Source: Leptospira stimsonii
GTDB taxonomy: Bacteria; Spirochaetota; Leptospiria; Leptospirales; Leptospiraceae
Direction of reading: 5' to 3'
Assembly: GCF_003545875.1 (NCBI RefSeq)
Contig: NZ_QHCS01000001.1
Coordinates: forward strand, 806,001-870,000
DNA length: 64,000 nucleotides
In this document: piece after piece, positions 17,886-34,165 of the stretch
Layout: every line of letters begins with the position of its first letter
How positions within the stretch are numbered: position 1 is the stretch's first letter
Made by a program: the position numbers and the translations under genes
Notes under the pieces: generated by a model
Seen by the model: the letters and a program-made list of their open reading frames with translations, nothing else
What the model was told of the DNA's origin: nothing
Database searches by the model: none

Positions 17886-18761
17886 TTAGCTGGAATGAGC
17901 ATCAAACCATTTTTTGAGATCGGAAAGAACCTTGGTTCTATCTTCTAAACGTTCGTTCATAGTTTCGTGATAAAGACCGTCGTAAATTTTCAAAGTCTTA
18001 TCGGAAGAACCTACCACTTCAAAGAAAGCCTCGCTTCCGGTGTAAATCGCGATTGCATCGTCTTTTCCGTGAAAGATATAAATCGGGATTTTGATTTTTC
18101 CGGCGTTTCCGAGGATCGGGGCTTCCGAGTTGAGAAGCATGTTCCCCAGATAGCTCGAAGCCATTCCGTGAACCAGCGGATCTTTTTTATAGGCTTCCAC
18201 CACGGCTTTGTCGCGGCTCAACGCGTTCACATCTAAACCCGTTGGCAAAGTGAGATTCGGCAAGATTTCGGAAATGAAAGGTGCGATTCCCTTTTTGATC
18301 TTTAGGCTGAAATCCATCTTTGCTCGAATTGGAAGAGCAGAGACGATCAATGCGTTGAGATTTCCTTGATTGGTTCCTTCTTCCGCATAAAGGGTAACGA
18401 TCGCGGCTCCCATAGAATGACCCAAAAGAGTCACCTTAGGAACTTTCTCTTTTTCCTTTGCGATCGAAATGAGTTTGTCCAAGTCGGTAAGAAAGTCCGA
18501 GAAAGAATCGATGGCGCCTCTTTTTCCTTCGGATCTTCCATGTCCTCGAGAATCGATTAAGTAAAGGGCGGTTCCGGTTCCGGCCAGAGCCTCTACTAAA
18601 AATTCATAACGACCGCTGTGTTCTCCGATTCCGTGCTGAACGACGAGAACCCGATTTCCCTTTCTCCCTTCCTTGGGTTGATAGGTGCGGTAAAAAATTT
18701 TTGACCCTCCGCTTCCTGCGAAAGTATCATCCTGTAGATTGTAAGAATTACTCCATGACAT
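17886..18761 (-). CDS. Monoacylglycerol lipase-like alpha/beta hydrolase
   Basis: About 291 aa, of the Hydrolase_4/MGL group. The oxyanion loop is VVQHGIGEHSGRYE; next come DSRGHGRSEGKRG, the nucleophile elbow LGHSMGAAI, the acid loop FHGKDDAIA and the late His in GLYHETMNE, a complete Ser-Asp-His triad. No convincing signal peptide, so probably cytosolic. Likely releases fatty acids from monoacylglycerols or lysophospholipids (family inference). ATG 18761 is preferred because homologues begin near this point; an in-frame ATG at 18815 would add 18 residues, and neither has a clear SD. It has its own terminator but lies upstream of the dehydratase pair on the same strand, a lipid-metabolism neighbourhood. 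Confidence 0.83.
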   Translation of the reverse strand: MSWSNSYNLQDDTFAGSGGSKIFYRTYQPKEGRKGNRVLVVQHGIGEHSGRYEFLVEALAGTGTALYLIDSRGHGRSEGKRGAIDSFSDFLTDLDKLISIAKEKEKVPKVTLLGHSMGAAIVTLYAEEGTNQGNLNALIVSALPIRAKMDFSLKIKKGIAPFISEILPNLTLPTGLDVNALSRDKAVVEAYKKDPLVHGMASSYLGNMLLNSEAPILGNAGKIKIPIYIFHGKDDAIAIYTGSEAFFEVVGSSDKTLKIYDGLYHETMNERLEDRTKVLSDLKKWFDAHSS

Positions 18762-18887
18762 AGCGAAACGTGTTATAAACGGAAACGATCCTTTGCAAAG
18801 AGAAAAAAATTTCATTTGTTAAAAATTCTCGGTTTCAAGGGGGTTCTTTTCAGTTGTCGATAAGGCGGAAGCGATTTTTCTGGATTC

Positions 18888-21227
<2,340 letters not shown>

Positions 21228-21439
21228 AAGGAGTGAAAACCTTTTTAACCGGGTATTCCGAAAAAGTTGAACTGGTAGAGGATAATATTAAATTATAGTT
21301 ATATTCTTTTCATGTTATCCTTGAATCATGTTGAAAGTTCAAATTGAAAGAGTAAGCTCGTTTTTCGCTCATCGGATTTCTCCTTCGACTTGGAACTTAC
21401 CGCGGAATTGCCCGGATTTTTTCCGAAGATCTTCTTTGT

Positions 21440-21810
21440 GTAGGAACTCCTATCAGAATCGAATCGCAAAAGGCCTTTCGTAAACCGATAGGTCTGAAAG
21501 AAACATAATTTGTAGGAATTGCAACAACTTACAGCGAACGCACCGATCGCCCGAAACGTTTCATTTGGATAGTCTTATCAAAATTCTAAATGTAGGAACT
21601 CCTATCAGAATCGAATCGCAAAAGGCCTTTCGTAAACCGATAGGTCTGAAAGAAAGATAATTTGTAGGAACTGCAACAACTTACAATGAATGTACCGATC
21701 GCCCGAAACGTTTCATTTGGATAGTCTTATCAAAATTTTAAATGTAGGAACTCCTATCAGAATCGAATTGCAGAAAGTCTGCTCGTAAAACGAAAGGTCT
21801 CAAAGGTGAT
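21440..21810. repeat. 152-bp tandem repeat, about 2.4 units
   Basis: Each unit begins with GTAGGAACTCCTATCAGAAT. Unit 1 spans 21440-21591 and unit 2 spans 21592-21743, with only a few differences between them. A third, diverging unit starts at 21744 and fades near 21810. It carries no gene and lies in the spacer between the sulfatase-fold gene and the MarR operon. The unit start is the same GGAACTCC palindrome that seeds the 57-bp array at 33.6 kb. Confidence 0.85.
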
Positions 21811-21922
21811 TCATCCGCGTAAACTCGATCGTTGTTTAAAGCTACCTGCACAATCCCCTTTTTTTCGCTTTTTAAAGATTTTTGCGAAAGGGGGAAGTAA
21901 AATTGATTCCTATTTTTAATAA

Positions 21923-21941
21923 TTTGATTTGACTAATCAAA
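21923..21941. promoter_or_regulatory. Candidate MarR autoregulatory operator
   Basis: Inverted repeat TTTGATT-N5-AATCAAA (7-bp perfect arms) ending 23 bp before the MarR ATG. Size, spacing and AT-rich arms fit a MarR-family dimer site, and it overlaps the region where the operon promoter must lie. Confidence 0.5.
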
Positions 21942-21964
21942 GTAAATGTTTCTACTTTGGATTT

Positions 21965-22441
21965 ATGCCTTCGGATTTCGTAAGTCAGGTTTTGGAATTC
22001 TATCCGAGAATTTTTTTCGCCTGTCATACAAGACACGTTGAGGATCCGAAGACAAAGCAAATTCTGACTGCAAACCAGGCGAGCATTTTGGATCACTTGG
22101 ATGGTGACGACCCAGTTAGCCTATTCGATTTGGCGCTCCATATGGGAGTGACTCCTTCTACGATGTCGATCACGGTCTCCCGTCTGGAAGTTATGGGTTA
22201 TATCGTAAAAGAGAAAAATCCGAAAGACGGAAGAGGGACGCTCATTCGTTTAACAAAAAAGGGAGAAAGGATTAAGAGTAAAAAGTCCGTTCTGGATCCG
22301 AATCTGGTCAGAAATTTACTTAAAAGATTGAGTAAGGAAGAACAAGAGGTCGCTGTAAAAGGTTTGGGTTTACTCGCTTTTGCCGCAGAGCTAGAAATGA
22401 AGAATAAAAGTCTTTCTCGATCCTGGTCCAAAAAGAAATGA
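21965..22441 (+). CDS. MarR-family transcriptional regulator
   Basis: A winged-helix regulator of 158 aa from ATG 21965; an in-frame TTG at 21929 lies inside the palindromic operator, so the ATG is preferred. The helix-turn-helix is clear: SLFDLALHMGVTPSTMSITVSRLEVMGYIVKEKNP, followed by the wing DGRGTLIRLTKKGE (~75-105). N- and C-terminal helices should form the dimer interface. A palindrome just upstream suggests autoregulation. It probably also controls the two downstream genes (SRPBCC and DUF3052), which follow on the same strand with short gaps. The ligand is unknown. Confidence 0.87.
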   Translation: MPSDFVSQVLEFYPRIFFACHTRHVEDPKTKQILTANQASILDHLDGDDPVSLFDLALHMGVTPSTMSITVSRLEVMGYIVKEKNPKDGRGTLIRLTKKGERIKSKKSVLDPNLVRNLLKRLSKEEQEVAVKGLGLLAFAAELEMKNKSLSRSWSKKK

Positions 22442-22495
22442 AACAACATATGATAGAAAATAATATGCAAAAAAAGTATTCAGGAGTAAAGACCT

Positions 22496-23002
22496 ATGGT
22501 TTACACGATTCTTATTTACGTATTCGTTTTTCTAATTCTCTTGGCGGGAGGTATCTACGGAATAGGAGCTAGTCTTCCGGTTGAACATTCCTCTTCTCTA
22601 GAACGAGTGTTTAAAACGACACCGGACCGAATTTATTCGCTCATTCGGAATTATAAAGAATATCCTTCTTGGAGACCGAATCTAAAAAAAATTGAAGAAA
22701 TTTCCTCCTCGTCTTGGAAAGAAACGGATTCTCATAACGAAATTATGACATATTCTTTCGTTCAAGATCACAAAAACGAACTCGTAGAATCTAAGATTAT
22801 GGATGAAGATAAGCCGTTCGGAGGTTCCTGGACTTTCGAATTGAGTTCCCTTCCGAACGGAACTAAACTCAAGATCACCGAAAACGGAAAAGTTTTTTCG
22901 CCGGTCTTTCGATTCTTTTCCAAATATGTTTTCGGACATACCGCGACCATTCGAACGTATTTGGAATTTATGGAAAAAGAAATTCAGAGAGGAGAGAATT
23001 AA
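22496..23002 (+). CDS. Membrane-anchored SRPBCC (START-like) protein
   Basis: A 168-aa protein: one N-terminal membrane helix (2-27) followed by an SRPBCC/polyketide-cyclase-type helix-grip fold. The opening SSSLERVFKTTPDRIYSLIRN and the NYKEYPSWRP motif are typical, and the final long helix is near 145-165. Such domains enclose hydrophobic ligands. The ATG is preceded by CAGGAG at good spacing. Second gene of the MarR operon; the DUF3052 gene starts two bases after its stop. The ligand is unknown; a lipid or membrane-stress role is inferred from the anchor only. Confidence 0.78.
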   Translation: MVYTILIYVFVFLILLAGGIYGIGASLPVEHSSSLERVFKTTPDRIYSLIRNYKEYPSWRPNLKKIEEISSSSWKETDSHNEIMTYSFVQDHKNELVESKIMDEDKPFGGSWTFELSSLPNGTKLKITENGKVFSPVFRFFSKYVFGHTATIRTYLEFMEKEIQRGEN

Positions 23003-23004
23003 TC

Positions 23005-23403
23005 GTGGCTGGTTATTCCGGTAAGCCCCTGGGAGATAAACTCGGTTTAAAATCGGGAATGAAAGTGTATTTCAATGGTTTGCCGGACGACGTCCGGAAC
23101 GAACTCGAAAGTTATTTATCGAAATTAGAAACATCGAATTCGCTCAAGGGTTCATTCGATTATTTGCATGTATTCACAAAAGAAGCAAAAGACCTTCAGA
23201 ATCAGTTTTCTAAACTGGTCGACCATCTTGCCGATAAGGGAATGATTTGGATATCCTGGCCGAAAGGTTCTTCAAAGATCGCGACAGACGTTACTGAAAA
23301 CGTTGTCCGTGAAATCGGTCTAAAACTCGGAATTGTGGATGTCAAAGTTTGTGCGGTTTCGGATATCTGGTCCGGACTTAAATTCTATAAAAGAAAAACT
23401 TAG
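23005..23403 (+). CDS. DUF3052 family protein
   Basis: A 132-aa soluble protein starting at GTG 23005, immediately after the SRPBCC stop. The opening GYSGKPLGDKLGLKSGMKV and the later GMIWISWPKGSSK, DVTENVVREIGLKLGIVDVKVCAVSDIWSGLKF match the DUF3052 family, small alpha/beta proteins often encoded beside START-like or MarR genes. No function is known to me. Last gene of the three-gene operon. Confidence 0.82.
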   Translation: MAGYSGKPLGDKLGLKSGMKVYFNGLPDDVRNELESYLSKLETSNSLKGSFDYLHVFTKEAKDLQNQFSKLVDHLADKGMIWISWPKGSSKIATDVTENVVREIGLKLGIVDVKVCAVSDIWSGLKFYKRKT

Positions 23404-23908
23404 GGATTCCACTGAAATCTTGGAATGAAGGAACTCCAATAAGAATGGGGGAAAACAAAAACTTGTTCTAAAACAAAGAATTTGGGAACTCCCGCTTTTT
23501 CAATCCACAGAAATCATCGATCGTAAGATCAAAGGAAACGAATTAAAAGATCCTCTGTCTCTGTCAGAGCAGTCCCTTTTTTTTGGATTTGGAAATAGGT
23601 TCAGAAGATTCCATCAAGATCTCTTATTAGTTTTCACTTAGGATTCTTCAGAAAACCATACCGTCGGTTGCTTCCTGAATTCCGTGGACATCCTGGAGCC
23701 TATGGATGTTTTAAACCGGAGACATGGGTTACACTTTTAAAACTATTGTTATTTATTTCCTGCGTTCCATTCTACACCGCTTCTTTCCTTGGATCGAAGC
23801 GGTAGGCACGGGACGCGCCCTGCGTTTCATATGAGAATGGTCCCATCCGGAACAAACCCGGTCCGCGTATAAGGGGAGCGCTTGGGCGCCCAAGAAACGA
23901 ATATCGTT
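23404..23908. other. Intergenic region with degenerate palindromes and a GC-rich patch
   Basis: No supported gene. It contains copies of the GGAACTCC palindrome family (GGGAACTCCCGC at 23484-23495 and a weaker one near 23427). A GC-rich patch from about 23770 includes GGATCGAAGCGGTAGGC, similar to the start of the inverted-repeat elements at 54.8 and 59 kb. The perfect 14-bp palindrome CTTGGGCGCCCAAG lies at 23881-23894. A T8 run near 23577-23584, after a weak CTCTG/CAGAG hairpin, may end the DUF3052 operon. Confidence 0.5.
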
Positions 23909-24709
23909 TTACTGATAGTTTGTTTCGTGAGTTAATACCGGTCTTCTTCTTTCTTTGTTTGCTTTCATCGCTTCCATCAAATTTTGAACCATACTCGGCT
24001 GTTCTTTGAATAGATTCGCGAGTTGTTTTGGAGCGGCTTTCGCCGCTTCATATGCTTCTCTGTTGAGAGATCTTTTTGTTTCTTGAGTTGCTGAAGCGGG
24101 CACTCGATTGAGAACATTGATTTTACTCAGAGATTTTTTTCTCAGTTCTTCCAATGACGCGCCGATGTCGGTTAACAATCCATTCTGAACCGCTTCTGCA
24201 GGTTTGTAGAGAGCTCCTTCCAGAGCCGCTTCCGCCGCCGCGGAAGGCAACATCGTCTGTCTCATTCGTATCACCAATGAAGATGATAGAGGAAGTCCGA
24301 CTAAAGGTTCTGCGAATCCGATTCTTCCCTTTCCATCCACCATATAACGATAGTCACAGGTATAAGCAATAATCGCTCCTCCACCCACTGCGTTCCCTCC
24401 GACTTCCGAGATCAACGGTTTTGGAAAGCTGATTAAGGAAGCAAACATATCAAATACGCCTGTCATAATCTTTCCTATTTCTTCTTGATTCGAATTTAGA
24501 ATCGCATCCGGATCCAAACCTACGCAAAAATCTCCGTCTGGTCCCGCGATAATACCTGCTCTGATATCTTGATCCAAAGTAAATTCTCTTAAGATGGAAC
24601 CCAACTCCTGCATGAGCGGAAGAGTAAGCGTCATTGGACCATTGGGTACTAATTTCAAAACTCCAATCTTAGAATCTTTTGCAGTGATGATTTCTTTCTC
24701 TAATTTCAT
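23909..24709 (-). CDS. Enoyl-CoA hydratase/isomerase family protein (crotonase)
   Basis: A 266-aa crotonase-fold protein. Oxyanion-hole segments are visible: IAGPDGDFCVGLDPDAIL (~53-70) and VGGNAVGGGAIIAYTCDYRYM (~103-123). The region GFAEPLVGLPLSS (~131-143) occupies the place where hydratases carry catalytic glutamates. No signal peptide. Family members hydrate enoyl-CoA in beta-oxidation but also isomerise or hydrolyse acyl-CoAs; the unusual LDPDAIL sequence argues against a standard FadB-type hydratase. Single minus-strand gene, with AAGAGGACTCTTATG-type RBS context upstream. Confidence 0.83.
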   Translation of the reverse strand: MKLEKEIITAKDSKIGVLKLVPNGPMTLTLPLMQELGSILREFTLDQDIRAGIIAGPDGDFCVGLDPDAILNSNQEEIGKIMTGVFDMFASLISFPKPLISEVGGNAVGGGAIIAYTCDYRYMVDGKGRIGFAEPLVGLPLSSSLVIRMRQTMLPSAAAEAALEGALYKPAEAVQNGLLTDIGASLEELRKKSLSKINVLNRVPASATQETKRSLNREAYEAAKAAPKQLANLFKEQPSMVQNLMEAMKANKERRRPVLTHETNYQ

Positions 24710-24879
24710 AAGAGTCCTCTTTGATTTATTCTTATTTCTTTTTATAATTCTATCTCATTCCAAAATTCGATTTTGATAGTTTTGGATCAAACTTAATTTT
24801 AGAGAATGGAGAATTAATTGATTTGTAATCAGAACCATTAGGTAAGAGGGGCATCCTTTGTCGATCGGATCTTATGGCT

Positions 24880-27192
24880 TTACGGGTCAAGAGGGAGTTC
24901 TATGACGAATTTTGTACCAACTCCTTCCTGGCTTTCCATTCGAATTTTTCCTTTGTGTAGTTCTACGATTACTTTTACGATCGACATCCCTAAGCCGGTC
25001 GTTTCCTCTCCTTTGAGTCCTTGACGTTTTGCTCTTGTAAATTGTTCAAAAATGACCGGTTGCAAACCTTCAGGAATCCCGATTCCTGAATCTTCTACTT
25101 CGATGATCGCTTTTTTATTTTTCGTAAAGGATCGTATTCGAATTTCTCCGCCTTCTTTCGTGAACTTCAATGAATTTGAAATCAAATTTTCCAACACTCT
25201 CTGAAATTTGATCGATTCAAGCTGAACGTGGATCGGATCGTCTCCGAGGTTCGTATACAATTTGATTTTATTCTTTTCGGCTTCCGTCTCGTTTTGTTTG
25301 ATTAACGTTTCGATGAGGTGATTGAGATTTGTCTTCTCCAATTTTAAACGATAGTTCTCATTCTCCATCTCTGCGATCTGTAGAAGTTCCTGAATAATAT
25401 GAAGCGACTTGCTTCCGGCGCGAAGCATCATATTCAATAATTCTATATTCTTCTGATTTGTTTCCTGGTCTTTCATCAACTCGGTGAGACTTAAAATTCC
25501 GCTGATAGGATTTTTGAGATCGTGTGCCACCGCCGCGAGAAGACGATCCTTGCTCTTGATTCGATTGATCGTCTTCTGCTCATGGATTTTTCTTTCCGTG
25601 ATATCTCTTATATAAACCGTTGCTCCTGAAACGGTCTCTTCTCCGAACGGAAGGGAAATTTTTTTGATTTCGAAGGTCCGAGAGAATTCGTTATCTAAAC
25701 TTTTTCGATTGAATGAAGTAACGTGGCTTAAAATCGGATATGTTAGAATTTCATAATAATACAAAAGACCTTCTTGCGTTTTTATTTCCAATTCCTTATG
25801 AATGGACTTTCCTAAAAAAGTTTCATCATAGATTTCCTTCCAATAGTCCTTTGATTCGGAACTGAATTCTTCTAGAATATTCGTTCCTGCTTTGAGGTCG
25901 AGGCCGTACAGATTTTTTATGGAATTGTAAAACGTATGATTCATCACTAGGATCTTGTAGTTTCTATCTACGGAAAGTATGGAATCCTTCGCGTTCTCTA
26001 CCAATATTCTTAGATTAGCCTCCGATCGAGCCAGCTTCTCCGCCATGGACATTCTATCCGTGATGTCTTTGCAAAATACCGCTACTCCGGTAATCTCACC
26101 TTCTTTTGAGATGGGATTGAACGATAATTCCAGAATCCTTCCGTCGATCTCCTGATCGTAAACGAATTGTTCGTTTTTAAATGCCCTTTCAAATAACTTT
26201 CGGAATAGGTTTTTGAATTCCGTGTTGGGCGCGATTTCTTCCAAGGTCATTCCGGTTTGAATTTTCAAACCGGAAAGTCTTTCATAACGCGTTCTCATCG
26301 CTTCGTTAAAATAAGTTAGTCTATAATTTTTATCCAAAGACCAAATGGGATCGTTCGTATTTCCGATAATCGAATGGATCGTCGATCGAATTTTGTCCAT
26401 TTCACTTTGTAGTTCTTTTTCCCGAGTGATGTCCCTCGTGATCCCTTCAAATCGATCCGGTTCTCCCCTTTCGTCCGAAACTACCCAAGAACGATCGCAA
26501 ACATGAATGATCTCCCCGTCCTTTTTGATGACTCGATACTCGACTTCCACAAAAGGACTTGCCGAGTTAAGTGCGTGTATTTTTTTTTCGACGGTTTGCC
26601 GATCTTCCGGATGGGCCATTTTTGCCCAGAGCTCATGGTCTTTTGTAAATTCTTCCGGTTCTACTCCGTAAATCTTTCGAGCGGCTTCGCTTACGAAAAG
26701 TGGTACATTTCTTTTGACGTCGGCGGACCAAATCATATCGTCGATCGTTCCCAAGATCTTTTTTAAAAGATGGTCTTTTTCTTTTACGCTTGTTTCCGCG
26801 CTAACTTCCTTTGTCTTATCGGTGCCTACTCCGAGATATCCTTGGAATTGATTTTGTATATCGATGACAGGATAGATTTTCCATTCCACGTTTAGGAGTT
26901 TTCCATCCGAATTCCGTATCTGATAAGAATGGGACTCGGGCTCTAAGGTATTCTTAATGTTCTTTAAAATTTCGTAAATCCTGTTCCGAACCGGTTCGGG
27001 AAGAAAGTGAATCCACTGAATTGCATAGAGTTGTTGTTTCGTTTTTCCGAAAGTATTACAGCAACTTTGATTGATATAAGTGAGAGTTGTATCCGGAAGA
27101 AATTTACAGATCAACAAAGGAAGATGATCTAATACCTCTGAAGATTCGGGAGAATAAACGTTCCCGATGATAGTTTGGTTTTTTGGATTCAA
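24880..27192 (-). CDS. Multi-PAS hybrid-less sensor histidine kinase
   Basis: A 770-aa cytoplasmic-looking sensor kinase without clear membrane helices. Four consecutive PAS/PAC repeats fill ~1-530; the PAC ends are visible in VEWKIYPVIDIQNQFQGYLG, VEYRVIKKDGEIIHV and the DITREKE/DITDRMS/DITERKI junctions. HisKA follows, with the phosphoacceptor in AAVAHDLKNPISG (~550), then HATPase_c with N box NLISNSLKFTKEG, G1 box VEDSGIGIPEG and G2 box GLGMSIVK. There is no receiver domain, so the response regulator must be elsewhere. Start is TTG at 27192, with AAGGGA 9 nt upstream. It probably senses a redox, light or small-ligand signal; the cofactor cannot be deduced. Confidence 0.85.
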   Translation of the reverse strand: MNPKNQTIIGNVYSPESSEVLDHLPLLICKFLPDTTLTYINQSCCNTFGKTKQQLYAIQWIHFLPEPVRNRIYEILKNIKNTLEPESHSYQIRNSDGKLLNVEWKIYPVIDIQNQFQGYLGVGTDKTKEVSAETSVKEKDHLLKKILGTIDDMIWSADVKRNVPLFVSEAARKIYGVEPEEFTKDHELWAKMAHPEDRQTVEKKIHALNSASPFVEVEYRVIKKDGEIIHVCDRSWVVSDERGEPDRFEGITRDITREKELQSEMDKIRSTIHSIIGNTNDPIWSLDKNYRLTYFNEAMRTRYERLSGLKIQTGMTLEEIAPNTEFKNLFRKLFERAFKNEQFVYDQEIDGRILELSFNPISKEGEITGVAVFCKDITDRMSMAEKLARSEANLRILVENAKDSILSVDRNYKILVMNHTFYNSIKNLYGLDLKAGTNILEEFSSESKDYWKEIYDETFLGKSIHKELEIKTQEGLLYYYEILTYPILSHVTSFNRKSLDNEFSRTFEIKKISLPFGEETVSGATVYIRDITERKIHEQKTINRIKSKDRLLAAVAHDLKNPISGILSLTELMKDQETNQKNIELLNMMLRAGSKSLHIIQELLQIAEMENENYRLKLEKTNLNHLIETLIKQNETEAEKNKIKLYTNLGDDPIHVQLESIKFQRVLENLISNSLKFTKEGGEIRIRSFTKNKKAIIEVEDSGIGIPEGLQPVIFEQFTRAKRQGLKGEETTGLGMSIVKVIVELHKGKIRMESQEGVGTKFVIELPLDP

Positions 27193-27801
27193 TTCTAAAA
27201 TCCCTTACCTTACGAAGTCTTCTTTCATTGGACAAAGACGTTTCCGCCCTGTCCATTGGATTTATATTCTAACACGAAAATGTGCTTTCGGGTAGGAACA
27301 TATATCGCCCTCTTTGTCATACTTGACATCTTGTTTCGCGTTTTCGATTCGTTTGTTATCGTTAAGGAAATAGAATCCGCTTTTGATTTTAAAAATCCAA
27401 AGATTCATCCTTCCAGTCTTTGCATTTCGAATTTGGAAAGTAGATCTTTCGTTTTTGTGATAGGCTTTTCGACGGACGAGGTCGTAATTCTTTTTGTTTA
27501 TTTCTTTTCCGAGACGAACCGTTTTTTCGGATAAGGCGACGCAATACAAGTGAATGGGTCGAAACGATCCTATTGTCCACAATCGTTCCGTTTAGAATAT
27601 GCGACTCGGTGGATAGCCGTTTAAATAGTTGCCATCGTGCAAATGCGCGGATCGAGGTTTTTGTTTCTTAAATCACATCAATCCTTTAAACTCAAATTGA
27701 CCGATTTCTTTTTTTGAATCGTTCTTGTAGAACCGGATTGGAATTCAAAGATCATGTTTGGTTTTTCCGGTGAAAATTCTCGCAAAAGCGTATAAAGCAA
27801 C
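27193..27801. other. Intergenic region, no supported gene
   Basis: Two weak overlapping frames on opposite strands (27256-27534 + and 27262-27582 -) lack RBS and protein-like composition and are not called. The region must hold the promoter of the histidine kinase on one side and of the interrupted gene on the other. Confidence 0.4.
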
Positions 27802-28695
27802 ATGTGGAAAAGTAAGATTTTCTGGAATCTAATTACATTCATTTTTTTGAATGATTCTCTCTTTGCGGATATTATCTACTTGAAAGACGGTAGAGTCCTT
27901 TTCATTAAAGTGATCAATCAGGACATGGATCAGGTCACTGTCTCCAACGATAGGGGAACTTGGGATTTAGAAAAGAAAATGGTTTCTCGGATTTTGTTTA
28001 ACGAAGACGAGGAAGTCTATGTTCGAAATCAATTGCGATAAAAAGAAAAGATGCTCGGAGAAATCGATTCGCTGAAAAAATCCCTTTCCAAGCGGGAAAT
28101 CCAAGAATTTCTAAAAAAGGAAGAAATGGAAAAGAATCAGGAACTTGCAAGAGTTTCTCTTTGGAGAAGTGCGCTCCTTCCCGGTTGGGGGCAATTTCAT
28201 AGAAAGGATTCCGAAAGAGGTTATTTTTTCTCCGTTTCTGCAGGGTTTACTTTTTTTTTATTGGATGAAGCAGATTCGAAGTTCAAAAAGGAAACGCAGG
28301 ATTTATGTGAAGCGAATCAATTGTCCATCCTGTCCGGGACGAGCGGAAATCCGACTCTGATTGCGGGTGCCTTTTTAAACGCGAATGAAATACGAAACCA
28401 AAGATACCAAGCTGGAATTCTTGCGTCTTTCGCTTTCGTCTTTTTTTGACTATCTATACGTTCAATTGAATCGACGCGGTTGTACGGGAGACCTTGGAAT
28501 TTTTTCGGAAAAGCTCCGGAACAAAAGAAAGAATCGATTGAAATCAATGAGACACCCGATTCTTCACGGACACCCACAAGTCCGGTCTTACCCCAGGATT
28601 CTCCCGAGAGAAATAACGTTCCTATGTTACCGCAAACCGGTCTGTCAGGAATTAGTCAAAGTCGCTGGGATCTCGAATGGAGAATCCATTTTTAG
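27802..28695 (+). pseudogene. Interrupted DUF5683-like membrane protein gene (two in-frame stops)
   Basis: One reading frame from ATG 27802 to TGA 28695 encodes a coherent protein broken by TAA at 28039-28041 and TGA at 28447-28449. Part 1 has a signal peptide and a DIIYLKDGRVLF/VTVSNDRGTWDL beta domain. Part 2 has a charged coiled coil, then WRSALLPGWGQFHRKDSERGYFF, a motif like the DUF5683 'LPGxGQ' membrane domain, and a second hydrophobic stretch that ends at the TGA. Part 3 is a polar Pro/Ser/Asn-rich tail. Since all three parts share the frame and read as protein, this is most simply a recent pseudogene, though readthrough is not excluded. A terminator follows. Confidence 0.7.
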
Positions 28696-28716
28696 CGGAT
28701 TCTCCATTCGATTTTT
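28676..28716 (+). terminator. Terminator overlapping the end of the interrupted gene
   Basis: A perfect 12-bp stem, AATGGAGAATCC (28676-28687) with GGATTCTCCATT (28697-28708), closes a 9-nt loop that contains the last codon of the interrupted gene. CGA and six T residues follow. Its persistence supports a formerly functional gene. Confidence 0.85.
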
Positions 28717-28722
28717 TGAATG

Positions 28723-33395
<4,673 letters not shown>

Positions 33396-33540
33396 ATCCA
33401 ACTCAAGCTCATATAATTATATTATGTCGCATTCTGATCTAAAGAAAAATCTCGTAAATTCCTTTTTGACAGGCCGCAAACGGAGAATCGTAGGTACGGG
33501 AAAAAGTACAAGAAAAATCTTCCCTTTCGAAAGGAATTTT

Positions 33541-33554
33541 GCGGGAACTCCCGC
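33541..33554. repeat. GCGGGAACTCCCGC palindrome
   Basis: Perfect 14-bp member of the GGAACTCC palindrome family, 76 bp before the 57-bp tandem array. Other copies in this window are listed in the findings. Confidence 0.6.
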
Positions 33555-33609
33555 GATTATAGGCAAGACCAGCCGTGGGAGCGCCTTTCTTTGCGGAATT
33601 CTCATGATC

Positions 33610-34165
33610 ATGGCCTTGTTTTGGAAAAAGTAGGAATTCCTAACAGACCAAACTTCAGAAAAACGCCCAGCATTGTTTCGGAAAAAGTAGGAACTCCTAA
33701 CAGACCAAACTTCAGAAAAACGCCCAGCTTTGTTTCGGAGAAAGTAGGAACTCCTATCAGACCAAACTTCAGAAAAACGCCCAGCTTTGTTTCGGAAAAA
33801 GTAGGAACTCCTATCAGACGGAACTTCAGAAAAACGTCCGGCTTTGTTTCGGAGAAAGTAGGAACTCCTAACAGACGGAACTTCAGAAAAACGCCCGGCT
33901 TTGTTTCGGAAAAAGTAGGAACTCCTATCAGACGGAACTTCAGAAAAACGTCTGGCTTTGTTTCGGAAAATGTAGGAATTCCTAACAGACGGAACTTCAG
34001 AAAAACGCCCGGCTTTGTTTCGGAAAATGTAGGAACTCCTATCAGACCAAACTTCAGAAAAACGCCCGGCTTTGTTTCGGAAAAAGTAGGAACTCCTATC
34101 AGACGGAACTTCAGAAAAACGTCTGGCTTTGTTTCGGAAAATGTAGGAATTCCTAACAGACGGAA
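33610..34165. repeat. 57-bp tandem repeat array (VNTR), about 9.5 units
   Basis: Nine full units start at 33630, 33687, 33744, 33801, 33858, 33915, 33972, 34029 and 34086, with a partial unit at 34143 and a diverged half unit before the first. Each begins with the palindromic core GTAGGAACTCCTA and continues through CAGAC, ACTTCAGAAAAACG and GGCTTTGTTTCGGAAAA. Since 57 is a multiple of three, one frame stays open across the array and would read as 19-residue repeats (VGTP...FVSE). It starts only at a TTG without RBS, so I do not call a protein. Units 6-7 and 9-10 match as a pair, pointing to a 171-bp (three-unit) duplication. Confidence 0.9.

Noticed and set aside
23690..23908. Possible transposase remnant in a GC-rich patch
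   Set aside because: No readable transposase motif or terminal repeats; only palindromes and a weak relation to the inverted-repeat element.
27256..27582. Opposite-strand frames of 92 and 106 aa
   Set aside because: They mirror each other, lack RBS and show no protein-like segments.
33610..34165. CRISPR array
   Set aside because: Units are contiguous copies without unique spacers and no cas genes are near.
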